DNA of 64,000 nt from the NCBI RefSeq assembly GCF_000424985.1, contig NZ_AUKX01000023.1, positions 1 through 64,000 of the forward strand. Direction: 5' to 3'. Of the stretch, positions 30,161-38,027 are shown in pieces. The position numbers and the translations under genes are program-made. Every line of letters begins with the position of its first letter. The first letter of the stretch is position 1. The DNA comes from Arenibacter latericius DSM 15913 (GTDB taxonomy: Bacteria > Bacteroidota > Bacteroidia > Flavobacteriales > Flavobacteriaceae). The notes beneath the pieces were generated by a model. That model was not told the DNA's origin, ran no database searches, and saw only the letters and a program-made list of their open reading frames with translations.

Positions 30161-31347
30161 GGGAGCGATTTCCTTATCCCTAGTTCTAGGCCACGGAGTT
30201 CTGCTAACCCTCTTAATCTACCGATAGCCGAATATCCTGGGTTCGTTTTTTTCCTAAGATCATCTAACATCTTATGTCCGTGATCTGGTCGCATGGGCAT
30301 TCTTAAATCCTTTCTGCCCATTGCCTTGCGTTTTTTTTGTTCTAAAATGAGCGCTTTTAACACCCCATACATATCCACGTCACCCGCCAGATGGTCGGCC
30401 TCATGAAAATTCCCTTCATTATCCCGTTCCGTACTTCTTAAATGCATAAAGTGTATCCTATGCCCTAGCCTCTCTACCATTCCTACTAGGTCATTATCTT
30501 CCCTTACCCCAAAAGACCCCGTACAAAAAGTAAGTCCATTACTAGGACTATCTACCGCATTAAAGAGGTCTAGGATATCCTGTTCTGTACTCACCACCCT
30601 TGGCAATCCCAAAATAGGGTATGGTGGATCATCTGGGTGGATACACATCCTCACCCCGCTTTTCTCTGCAACCGGAATAATATGCCTTAGGAAATCGATT
30701 AAATGTTGTTTTAATTCCTTTGGGCCTATTTGATAATAAGTAGCTAGAATCTCATTAAATTCTTTTAAAGTATACCCTTCTTCTGCTCCTGGAAGTCCGG
30801 CGATAATATTATTAATCAGTTGATTTTTATTCTTATCGGAGATTCCCTCTAGATAAGTTTTGGCATCCTCCTGCTCTGTTTTGGAATACTCTTTTTCTGC
30901 ACCTGGACGTTTTAGTAAGAAAAGTTCAAAAGCGGCAAAGGCAATTTTCTCAAATCGCAAGGCCGTAGATCCGTCCTCTAGCTCATAATCTAAGTCAGTT
31001 CTAGTCCAATCTAAAACGGGCATAAAATTATAGCAGATGGTATCTATTCCACAACTCGCTAAATTAAGAATAGTGGTCTTGTAATTTTCCACATACTTCA
31101 TATAATCGCCCCTTTGGGTCTTAATATCTTCATGCACTGGAATACTTTCTACCACGGACCAACTTAATCCAGCAGCCTCAATCATTTCTTTGCGAGCCTG
31201 TATTTCTTCTACTGGCCATACAGCTCCATTAGGAATGTGGTGTAGCGCAGTTACAATTCCGGTAGCGCCTGCTTGTTTTATATCCGCTAAGGAGACGGGG
31301 TCGTTAGGCCCATACCATCTCCATGTTTTTTCTAATGAGATTTCCAT
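30154..31347 (-). CDS. uxuA: Mannonate dehydratase
   Basis: The 397-residue enzyme dehydrates D-mannonate to 2-keto-3-deoxygluconate, feeding KdgK and Eda encoded next door. Family features include [20 protein letters not shown] at the N-terminus and the metal-binding region with [20 protein letters not shown] and [14 protein letters not shown]. The length matches UxuA. The glucuronate isomerase and mannonate oxidoreductase that would precede it are not in this window. Confidence 0.95.
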   Translation of the reverse strand: MEISLEKTWRWYGPNDPVSLADIKQAGATGIVTALHHIPNGAVWPVEEIQARKEMIEAAGLSWSVVESIPVHEDIKTQRGDYMKYVENYKTTILNLASCGIDTICYNFMPVLDWTRTDLDYELEDGSTALRFEKIAFAAFELFLLKRPGAEKEYSKTEQEDAKTYLEGISDKNKNQLINNIIAGLPGAEEGYTLKEFNEILATYYQIGPKELKQHLIDFLRHIIPVAEKSGVRMCIHPDDPPYPILGLPRVVSTEQDILDLFNAVDSPSNGLTFCTGSFGVREDNDLVGMVERLGHRIHFMHLRSTERDNEGNFHEADHLAGDVDMYGVLKALILEQKKRKAMGRKDLRMPMRPDHGHKMLDDLRKKTNPGYSAIGRLRGLAELRGLELGIRKSLPS

Positions 31348-31656
31348 AATTCAATTGTGGTAAAATAGTCAAGACACCTCTCAATTTCTTATTTTTGTAT
31401 ACCTAGTGCCAAATTAAGTCAATAATGGCTACAAGATACAGATTTGGTAGACTTTCACAAAGGGAGTTTTTAAAGAAGCATTTACTATTTTTAAGTTATG
31501 AAAATTGCAAAATAAGTTAGAAGTATCACCACAAAGAGAGAAATCATTATTTATGACGTGTTTCAAGCAAAAACAGCTCATAAAATTTAAGCATTTCAAT
31601 TGTTTGCAGTACTTTTATGGATTAAACCAATAATGAACTAAAAAATCGAGTTATAG
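31348..31656. other. Divergent intergenic region uxuA / nagB
   Basis: 309 bp, AT-rich, with no gene recognised. It holds the promoters of the two divergent genes. No repeat or hairpin stands out. Confidence 0.45.
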
Positions 31657-33585
31657 ATGATTAAGAGTGAAATCGATAAGGCAACCAGTTTTGAAAAACG
31701 GTTTGAAAAAGTAAACACAGTAATTTTTGAAAATTCAGAAGTCGCCTCTAAAGCGGTAGCAGCAGAAATTGCTGCACTAATCAGAAAGAAGCAGGAGGCT
31801 AATGAAATGTGTGTGCTTGGACTTGCTACAGGTTCTTCGCCAAAAAGATTATATGCGGAGTTGGTTCGCTTACATAAGGAAGAGAATCTAAGTTTTAAGA
31901 ATGTAATTACTTTTAACTTAGATGAATATTATCCTATGGAGCCAGACGCCATACATAGTTATGTGCGATTCATGAAGAAGCTTCTATTTGATCAAGTAGA
32001 TATAGATCCTAAGAATTGTCATATCCCAGATGGAACACTTTCAAAAGAAGATATAGCAGATTACTGTAAGGAATTTGAAGCCAAAATCGATGCTTTAGGA
32101 GGAATTGATTACCAAATTTTGGGAATTGGTGGAAATGGACATATTGGTTTTAACGAGTCTGGATCTTTACCTAACTCCAAGACTAGATTAGTAACACTAG
32201 ATCATATCACTAGGGTTGCAGCAAGTAAGGATTTCCAAGGTTTAAACAATACCCCAAAGACAGCTATTACTATTGGAATTAAGCAAATTATTCAAGCTAA
32301 AAAGGTGGTTCTATTTGCTTGGGGAGAAGGAAAATCTAACATTATTAATAGATCTGTAGAAGGACCTATTACAGAGCAGGTTCCTGCCTCCTACTTACAA
32401 GATCATTCTAATTGCGTTTTTGTTATAGATAAAGGTGCTTCATCACAACTTACTAGAATAAACTCTCCTTGGATTGTAGAGAAAGTAAATTGGGATGCTC
32501 AGTTAATTAAAAAGGCCGTTGTTGGTTTAGCTTCAAAACTAAATAAACCTGTCCTTATGTTAACGGAAGCAGATTATATTGAAAATGGAATGAGCGACCT
32601 ATTAACTGATGTAGGTGATGCATACGATATCAATATTCGCATATTTAATAAATTACAGCATACTATTACTGGTTGGCCAGGTGGTAAACCAAATGCAGAA
32701 GACACTAATAGACCAGAACGTGCTGAGCCTGCTAAAAAACGTGTACTTATATTTAGTCCGCATCCAGATGATGATATCATTAGTATGGGAGGAACTTTTA
32801 TGCGACTACATGATCAAGGTCATGAGGTACATGTAGCCTATCAAACGTCTGGAAATATCGCCGTAGCGGATGACGAAGCATTAAGGTTTTCTAATTTCGT
32901 AGTAGATTATAATCGCTCCTTCGGATTAGATAATGATAAGTCTCTTGAAATCTACAAAAAAGCGAATAAGTTTATTCAGAACAAAAAGACTAGTGAAATA
33001 GACATTCCTGAAGTAAGGGAAATTAAAGGAATGATCCGAAGAAGTGAGGCTAAAGCTACTAGTTATTATGTAGGCCTTACCGATGATCAAATTCATTTCA
33101 ACAATCTTCCTTTCTACGAAACTGGAACTATAGAAAAAAATCCTTGGGGAGAAGAGGACATTAAAATCACCATGGACTTAATCAAGAAGGTTAAGCCTCA
33201 TCAAATCTATGCTGCTGGAGATTTAGCGGATCCACACGGAACGCATAAAGTTTGTTTAGATATTATTTTTGAAGCTTTAAGACGACTAAAACCAGAATCA
33301 TTTATGGATGATTGTTGGGTGTGGTTATACAGAGGAGCATGGCAAGAATGGGATATTGAGGATATAGAAATGGCTGTTCCTATGAGTCCTAGTCAGGTAT
33401 TAGCTAAGCGATATGGAATCTTTAAACATCAATCTCAAAAAGATGGTGTGGTTTTCCAAGGTTCGGATTCTAGAGAGTTCTGGCAACGAGCAGAAGACAG
33501 AAACAGAGAAACTGCCATGAAGTATGATGAGTTAGGATTAGCACATTATGCTGCAATGGAAGCATTTGTACGCTATAAGTTTTAA
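31657..33585 (+). CDS. nagB: Glucosamine-6-phosphate deaminase fused to a PIG-L/LmbE-type deacetylase domain
   Basis: The 642-residue two-domain protein begins with a NagB domain (about residues 1-270; LGLATGSSPKRLYAEL, VITFNLDEYYPM, GIGGNGHIGFNESGS). That domain converts glucosamine 6-phosphate to fructose 6-phosphate and ammonia. The second half (about 365-640) is a PIG-L/LmbE fold with the zinc motif IFSPHPDDDIISMGG and ADPHGTHKVC, typical of GlcNAc deacetylases. This fusion is common in Bacteroidota and could couple deacetylation to deamination, but the substrate of the second domain is not established. The gene is monocistronic and ends at a strong terminator. Confidence 0.93.
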   Translation: MIKSEIDKATSFEKRFEKVNTVIFENSEVASKAVAAEIAALIRKKQEANEMCVLGLATGSSPKRLYAELVRLHKEENLSFKNVITFNLDEYYPMEPDAIHSYVRFMKKLLFDQVDIDPKNCHIPDGTLSKEDIADYCKEFEAKIDALGGIDYQILGIGGNGHIGFNESGSLPNSKTRLVTLDHITRVAASKDFQGLNNTPKTAITIGIKQIIQAKKVVLFAWGEGKSNIINRSVEGPITEQVPASYLQDHSNCVFVIDKGASSQLTRINSPWIVEKVNWDAQLIKKAVVGLASKLNKPVLMLTEADYIENGMSDLLTDVGDAYDINIRIFNKLQHTITGWPGGKPNAEDTNRPERAEPAKKRVLIFSPHPDDDIISMGGTFMRLHDQGHEVHVAYQTSGNIAVADDEALRFSNFVVDYNRSFGLDNDKSLEIYKKANKFIQNKKTSEIDIPEVREIKGMIRRSEAKATSYYVGLTDDQIHFNNLPFYETGTIEKNPWGEEDIKITMDLIKKVKPHQIYAAGDLADPHGTHKVCLDIIFEALRRLKPESFMDDCWVWLYRGAWQEWDIEDIEMAVPMSPSQVLAKRYGIFKHQSQKDGVVFQGSDSREFWQRAEDRNRETAMKYDELGLAHYAAMEAFVRYKF

Positions 33586-33606
33586 ATAAACCTTATATAA
33601 ATTTTT

Positions 33607-33639
33607 AAAAGTGGCTGTCCCCAAAAGACAGCCACTTTT
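33607..33639 (+). terminator. Rho-independent terminator of nagB
   Basis: A perfect 13-bp stem (AAAAGTGGCTGTC/GACAGCCACTTTT, 7-nt loop) followed by GTTTTT, 21 bp after the nagB stop. Confidence 0.9.
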
Positions 33640-33683
33640 GTTTTTAATGAATAGGCATAAAAACTAAGCCAGAAGAATTCAAT

Positions 33684-34541
33684 TTAAAACTCCAATTCAA
33701 AATACAAACTACTTGATTCTTGCTCCTCTGTTAAAGCTTCTCCTTTTATAAGCTCTCCAACTTCATTAAAAAGTGTCATGTTAATCTTCCAATATCCAGT
33801 CATGGTCAAGGATAATTTTCCAATATAGCATTTAGTAGTCTCATCATAGGTCAGATCTTTATTATTTGGCGAACTATGGTTGCCCATTCCTGGCATACGA
33901 GGATCTATCCCTACCTTAAAATCTTTCACTACTGAGAAAGTCATCATATCCTCCATTTTAAACAAAACGGCCTTAAAATCGTTGATGGTTACTTCTGGAG
34001 TTTTGGGTGATACCATAGCTAAAACATATTTTGTTTCATCATTACCTAAGAAAGAAGTAACCTGCTGTCTTTTATCTTTAGGTGCTTTTACATCAATAAC
34101 CTGTGTCGTGACATATTCCTTGCCATCAATTTTATAGTTGAATGTAATATCCCAAAACTCTTCAGAATTACTAGCCATTTGAAATACTAGAAAACCTTTA
34201 GAAATAGTATTGTTTTCCTTCATAATTGAAAGGTTCGATTTTGGAGCAGAATGCTTCATATTCATCATATGCATCATGGGAATCCAAGAAATTGTAGGGT
34301 TGGAAAAATATTCTCCTGTTACCTCATCCTTAATGCGGATCATAATCTCATTATACCCAATAATAAAATCTTGATTTTCTGCATAGAGCTCTATATGGTG
34401 ACCATTGTCCTCTATTTTACTGATGAGATTATATTCTTCCAAGGGATTTATCACCAAAATGTTATCATCATTATCAGAAGAACAAGAACTAAAACCTAGA
34501 GTCAGTAATACTAAAACCAGTATAAATTTTAAATTTTTCAT
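33684..34541 (-). CDS. Met/His-rich lipoprotein with two YtkA/FixH-like domains, probable copper handling
   Basis: The 285-residue lipoprotein has signal MKNLKFILVLVLLTLGFSSC, with Cys 20 lipidated. It contains two similar beta-sandwich halves, each with a Met/His cluster: PMMHMMNMKHSAP at about residues 88-100 and DPRMPGMGNHSSP at about 213-225. The pattern (M-rich, then H-S-x-P) resembles YtkA/FixH-like and periplasmic copper-binding domains. It lies 30 bp downstream of an OprC/NosA-like TonB receptor on the same strand, so a role in periplasmic copper capture is likely but inferred. Whether it faces the periplasm or the cell surface is unknown. Confidence 0.65.
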   Translation of the reverse strand: MKNLKFILVLVLLTLGFSSCSSDNDDNILVINPLEEYNLISKIEDNGHHIELYAENQDFIIGYNEIMIRIKDEVTGEYFSNPTISWIPMMHMMNMKHSAPKSNLSIMKENNTISKGFLVFQMASNSEEFWDITFNYKIDGKEYVTTQVIDVKAPKDKRQQVTSFLGNDETKYVLAMVSPKTPEVTINDFKAVLFKMEDMMTFSVVKDFKVGIDPRMPGMGNHSSPNNKDLTYDETTKCYIGKLSLTMTGYWKINMTLFNEVGELIKGEALTEEQESSSLYFELEF

Positions 34542-34571
34542 CGTATTTTATTTATTATTAATTATTTGCTA

Positions 34572-36635
34572 TTAGTTTATTGCATAAGAGACAGTTACAA
34601 AAAAGTTTCTTCCCATTCTTGGAATATTTTTCCAATCGGAATAGGTGGAGTATTTCTTATCAAAAATATTTTCCATCCCAATTTTCGTGTACATTAGATC
34701 GTTATTAAAATTAAAGGTCTTACCTAGGGATAGGGAAAAAACAGTAAATGCCTTGGTTTGATCTTCGCCAAACTTAGAATTATAATGAACTTGTTTACCT
34801 GCACCTGTCATTCCTATTGTCCCAGAAAGTGACCCCTTATTATAGGTTAAACTACTTCGATAGGAGAATGGACTTATAAAAGGTAGGTTTTCCTTATGCT
34901 GATCTACTGCACGGTGATAGGACAACAAACTAGTCCATTTAAACTGGGAAAAAGGAATATATTCCATCTCCAAAGAAGTATTAAACAAATTGGCATACTC
35001 TAAATTTTTATAGACTTTTACACCCTCTGCACCAATTGTCATAACGCTAAGGTTGGGATCAACCTCTCCTATGATATAATCTGGAATATGGAAAAAATTA
35101 GCTTCAGCACTTAGCTTAAACTTCTCTTTTTTCCAAGAAATCTTAGCATTAACCTCCATAGACTTCTCATTAGCTAGCTCGGGATCTCCAATATAGTCAT
35201 GGTTATCAAAACTGTTAAAGAGGTAAAATCCATATCCTTCTGAGACTGATGGTGCCCTGTCTCCGTAGGAAAGTCCAACATTTAAATGCCATGGCATCCA
35301 CATTTTATGCCATTGCCCAGAGATACTTTTTAGGAAACGTGTTTTGGATTTTTGCATTTCTGGATAAAATATCCTTAAACTATTTAATCCAAATTCATCC
35401 GCCACATCCTGATTCTGAAGTGCGAGCCTAGTAGCCACTTTTAAGGTACTCCCTTTAAGCCCAATTTCATCCTCCACATAAAATCCTACATTAACTGTAC
35501 GCACATCTGGCCAAGTAAGCATAAACATTGGTAGTTCCTCTGGAACATTGGGGTACATGGTCATCTCAGCCAGGGATTTATTATAGTAGCCATCCAATTT
35601 AAAAAGAAAGCTATGTTTTTTAATATGCGAACGAACTTCAGAGAAAAATCCATAGGTATCGCTCCATCCAGGCATATCCATGTGAATGGGCACATCTGGA
35701 CGGTTAGTATCATCCATTATATGCGTTATAGTATTAAAATATAGTTTGGAGTTCCAGTTGAACAAGCTGCCAAACAAAGAATCTTGCTCAAACCCAATAG
35801 AAGTAATAACCCCTTGAGCCATAGAAACGTCCATCGGGAGTGCAGGGTAGCCTACATCCCTAGCATCATCAAAGATAATACTAGCCGCAAGGGATTGATG
35901 TTCATTAAGTTTATAGCCTGAGTTAATCGCAACATTAAACTTTTCAAATTGCGAAAAAGCGACCTCTTCTCCCCCACCAGCACTATAATTCTCTGCTTTC
36001 CGATAACTTAGATCTGCATCTATATAAAAATTAGACCTTGAATAATCTAGATTAACACCCCAAACGTTCATTTCATTATTACTTTCAAATCCCGTTTCCA
36101 CGCCCCCTTGAAGCCCGGTATCCCTAAAATCACTCTTTTCTAATTGTAAATCAATAGCTCCTCCAATAGTAGACCCGTGTTTTGCACCTTGTTGACCAGA
36201 GGCAACGTATGCTTTCGCTAAATTAGAAACCTCCACATAAGATGTTATAGGATCCATTTTATCTGTACAGGCACCAAATATCTTCATTCCATCAATCGTT
36301 ATGGATAGACGTTCAGAGAACATATTGTTTAAACTAGGTTCCCATGCATAAGCACCACGCTTAACCATGGTTACCTTTTTGGAAGACTCCAAATACTCTT
36401 CTAGAGTAGAAAGCGGTTTTGCTTGACGATGATAATCTAGTGTTTTCCTTGCAGATATAAGGATTACCTCATCCAAATTTACTGTGATTATAGAATCTTG
36501 AGGCAAAATCAATTCTTGCGCAGTAATATTTGTCATGCCTAAGATGACAAACCACTGCGTTAACCATTTTATTGTAGGTTGACACCATGCCATAGGTAAA
36601 GTAAATACCTTATGAGCACATTTTATAATAGTCAT
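34572..36635 (-). CDS. TonB-dependent outer-membrane receptor, OprC/NosA-like (copper)
   Basis: The 687-residue TonB-dependent receptor has a signal sequence ending near residue 40, a TonB-box-like stretch (VNLDEVILISARK), plug and 22-strand barrel, ending in an aromatic C-terminus (MGRNFFVTVSYAIN). The plug carries C123-TDK-M127 (CxxxM) and the barrel H305-I-M307 (HxM). This pair is the copper-binding signature described for Pseudomonas OprC, the relative of NosA that supplies copper to N2O reductase. It sits with a Met-rich lipoprotein and near nosZ and a copper oxidase. An earlier in-frame ATG and one at about 36593 are both possible starts. Confidence 0.8.
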   Translation of the reverse strand: MTIIKCAHKVFTLPMAWCQPTIKWLTQWFVILGMTNITAQELILPQDSIITVNLDEVILISARKTLDYHRQAKPLSTLEEYLESSKKVTMVKRGAYAWEPSLNNMFSERLSITIDGMKIFGACTDKMDPITSYVEVSNLAKAYVASGQQGAKHGSTIGGAIDLQLEKSDFRDTGLQGGVETGFESNNEMNVWGVNLDYSRSNFYIDADLSYRKAENYSAGGGEEVAFSQFEKFNVAINSGYKLNEHQSLAASIIFDDARDVGYPALPMDVSMAQGVITSIGFEQDSLFGSLFNWNSKLYFNTITHIMDDTNRPDVPIHMDMPGWSDTYGFFSEVRSHIKKHSFLFKLDGYYNKSLAEMTMYPNVPEELPMFMLTWPDVRTVNVGFYVEDEIGLKGSTLKVATRLALQNQDVADEFGLNSLRIFYPEMQKSKTRFLKSISGQWHKMWMPWHLNVGLSYGDRAPSVSEGYGFYLFNSFDNHDYIGDPELANEKSMEVNAKISWKKEKFKLSAEANFFHIPDYIIGEVDPNLSVMTIGAEGVKVYKNLEYANLFNTSLEMEYIPFSQFKWTSLLSYHRAVDQHKENLPFISPFSYRSSLTYNKGSLSGTIGMTGAGKQVHYNSKFGEDQTKAFTVFSLSLGKTFNFNNDLMYTKIGMENIFDKKYSTYSDWKNIPRMGRNFFVTVSYAIN

Positions 36636-36721
36636 GTGACAATATTTAGATAAAACAATTTGTTAGACCCTAGTTAACTATAGGAGTATAACTCCTATTG
36701 AAAACCAAGAGATAAATTGAA

Positions 36722-37096
36722 TTATCCCAGCTCTGGAGGCTGTGCAATATCTGAAGTAAACAATCTAGAGATTAAGACATTCTCCTTTTTAAAATTATGG
36801 ACCACAAAATGTTCTCCAAAATCTAACCCACATTGTTCTACATCCAGATCTTCAGAATTAAAGAATTGGATATCAGTAAGTAAGCGCTTCCCATCGAAAG
36901 GGTTTTTATCCTCACTCTCCTTCTCTTTTGCTAATTGTTTGGATAAGTAACATTTTCCATCACAGTTTAAAGCGGGTCGATTTCTATTTTCACACAAATT
37001 AGTAACAATGTAGTCGTAGTTAACAATGTACTCAGCTAAAGGCCAGAATGGCTTTATTAGCATAAGAACAGTAACAAATAATACGACTTGTTTCAT
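36722..37096 (-). CDS. Small exported Cys-containing protein of the copper receptor unit
   Basis: From the ATG at 37096 the protein has 124 residues with an N-terminal hydrophobic segment (MKQVVLFVTVLMLIKPFWPL). It then has a conserved-looking NCDGKCYLSKQLAKE motif (CxxxC). A longer frame reaches back to 37177, but a TATCTTTG promoter box at 37156-37163 (minus) would lie inside it, so the shorter start is preferred. It is the first gene of the unit with the TonB receptor and the Met-rich lipoprotein. A redox or copper-chaperone role is only a guess. Confidence 0.6.
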   Translation of the reverse strand: MKQVVLFVTVLMLIKPFWPLAEYIVNYDYIVTNLCENRNRPALNCDGKCYLSKQLAKEKESEDKNPFDGKRLLTDIQFFNSEDLDVEQCGLDFGEHFVVHNFKKENVLISRLFTSDIAQPPELG

Positions 37097-37440
37097 TTCT
37101 GACAATAATAGTTCGACAAGGGATTGAGCAATAATACAAACTCCCAAAGTTATTTCAAAGATATAACATAACATCAACTATAAAAGCTGACAAGTATCAG
37201 GTTATGGTTATTAATTCATAAAATAAATTCACTACCACTTAAATTAAGGATTATCTACACGCTCTAAATTCCTAAATATTACAAAAAGCCTCTTCTATAT
37301 TTTAATGCTTTCTTACTAAACGAAATTGATATAGTATACTCCTTAGTTCCAATATGCTAAAACTAGGATTATCCTGTTTTTGCCAGCTTCACCTATGATT
37401 TTTCATAGGGCCCAACTATTTACCAATATCAATTATTAAT
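37097..37440. promoter_or_regulatory. Divergent control region: copper receptor unit versus rrf2 operon
   Basis: No gene in this segment. It contains a TANNTTTG-type box on the minus strand (37156-37163), the dyad AGGATTATCCT (365-375 within 37 kb, i.e. 37365-37375) and a perfect 7-bp inverted repeat CCTATGA-TTTT-TCATAGG (37392-37409). The two dyads may be operators for the copper unit. The factor is unknown. Confidence 0.45.
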
Positions 37441-37459
37441 TAAACACTCAACTTAATTA

Positions 37460-37473
37460 GGATAAATTTGTCC
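37460..37473. promoter_or_regulatory. Candidate Rrf2 operator O1, over the -33 box
   Basis: GGATAAATTTGTCC is a dyad with a single unmatched pair and sits in the extended context AATTAGGA...TGTCC. It covers the TTTG (-33) element of the rrf2 promoter. The same GTCC-based palindrome occurs upstream of the nos operon at 56043-56056. Confidence 0.55.
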
Positions 37474-37498
37474 GAAATAAGAATATGAATTATATTTG
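37467..37498 (+). promoter_or_regulatory. Bacteroidota-type promoter of rrf2
   Basis: TTTG (37467-37470), a 20-bp spacer and TATATTTG (37491-37498) match the TTTG-N~20-TANNTTTG consensus of the Bacteroidota primary sigma factor. The expected start of transcription is about 15 bp before the ATG at 37521. Confidence 0.65.
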
Positions 37499-37505
37499 TC
37501 CTAAT
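37494..37505. promoter_or_regulatory. Candidate Rrf2 operator half-site O2, over the -7 box
   Basis: ATTTGTCCTAAT overlaps the end of the TATATTTG box. Its GTCCTAAT half recurs exactly in the site upstream of the nos operon. Sites on both the -33 and -7 boxes suggest autorepression. Confidence 0.45.
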
Positions 37506-37520
37506 CAATTTAAGTAACCT

Positions 37521-37955
37521 ATGTTTTCTAAAGCTTGTGAATACGGTATAAAAGCAACAATATTTATTGCGCAAAAGTCCTTACACAAGACTCGTGTTAG
37601 TCTTAAGGAAATTGCAGCTGAAATTGGTTCTCCTGAAGCCTTTACTGCCAAAATCTTACAGTCTCTTGCTAGAAACGGCTTGGTGGAGTCGCACAAAGGT
37701 CCTACTGGAGGTTTTGAAATGGATAGGGCTAAGATGGATACCTTAAAATTATATGATATCGTAAATGCCATAGACGGAGATAATATTTTTGTTGGTTGCG
37801 GATTAGGCTTAAAACATTGTGACGCCAATAAACCCTGTCCCGTTCACGATAAATTTGTAGGAATAAGAGAAAATCTTACCCATATGCTAAAGAGCACTAC
37901 CATGTATGAATTGGCATCGGGGCTAGATATTGGACTGACACAGTTAAAAAGATAA
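37521..37955 (+). CDS. Rrf2-family transcriptional regulator with a three-Cys cluster motif (NsrR/IscR-like)
   Basis: The 144-residue protein has an N-terminal winged helix (residues about 1-60, with the recognition helix near EIAAEIGSPEAFTAKILQSL) and a C-terminal loop with Cys 93, 100 and 106 (C-x6-C-x5-C). That spacing is close to the Fe-S ligands of NsrR (C-x7-C-x5-C in Bacillus) and IscR, so a cluster-based NO or redox sensor is likely. It is the first gene of a run into the cbb3-like oxidase and NO-related genes, 72 bp before the CcoN-like gene, and its own promoter carries matching dyads. NO sensing is inferred. Confidence 0.88.
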   Translation: MFSKACEYGIKATIFIAQKSLHKTRVSLKEIAAEIGSPEAFTAKILQSLARNGLVESHKGPTGGFEMDRAKMDTLKLYDIVNAIDGDNIFVGCGLGLKHCDANKPCPVHDKFVGIRENLTHMLKSTTMYELASGLDIGLTQLKR

Positions 37956-38027
37956 ATTTTAAACAGTTCAACAAACTAAAAGTTCGTTTTAAAATAATAA
38001 AGGATAAAAAGGTATTAATATCGCAAT

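Noticed and set aside
34572-36635. Siderophore or vitamin B12 receptor
   Set aside because: The CxxxM and HxM motifs and copper-related neighbours favour an OprC/NosA-like copper receptor; no siderophore or cobalamin genes are near.
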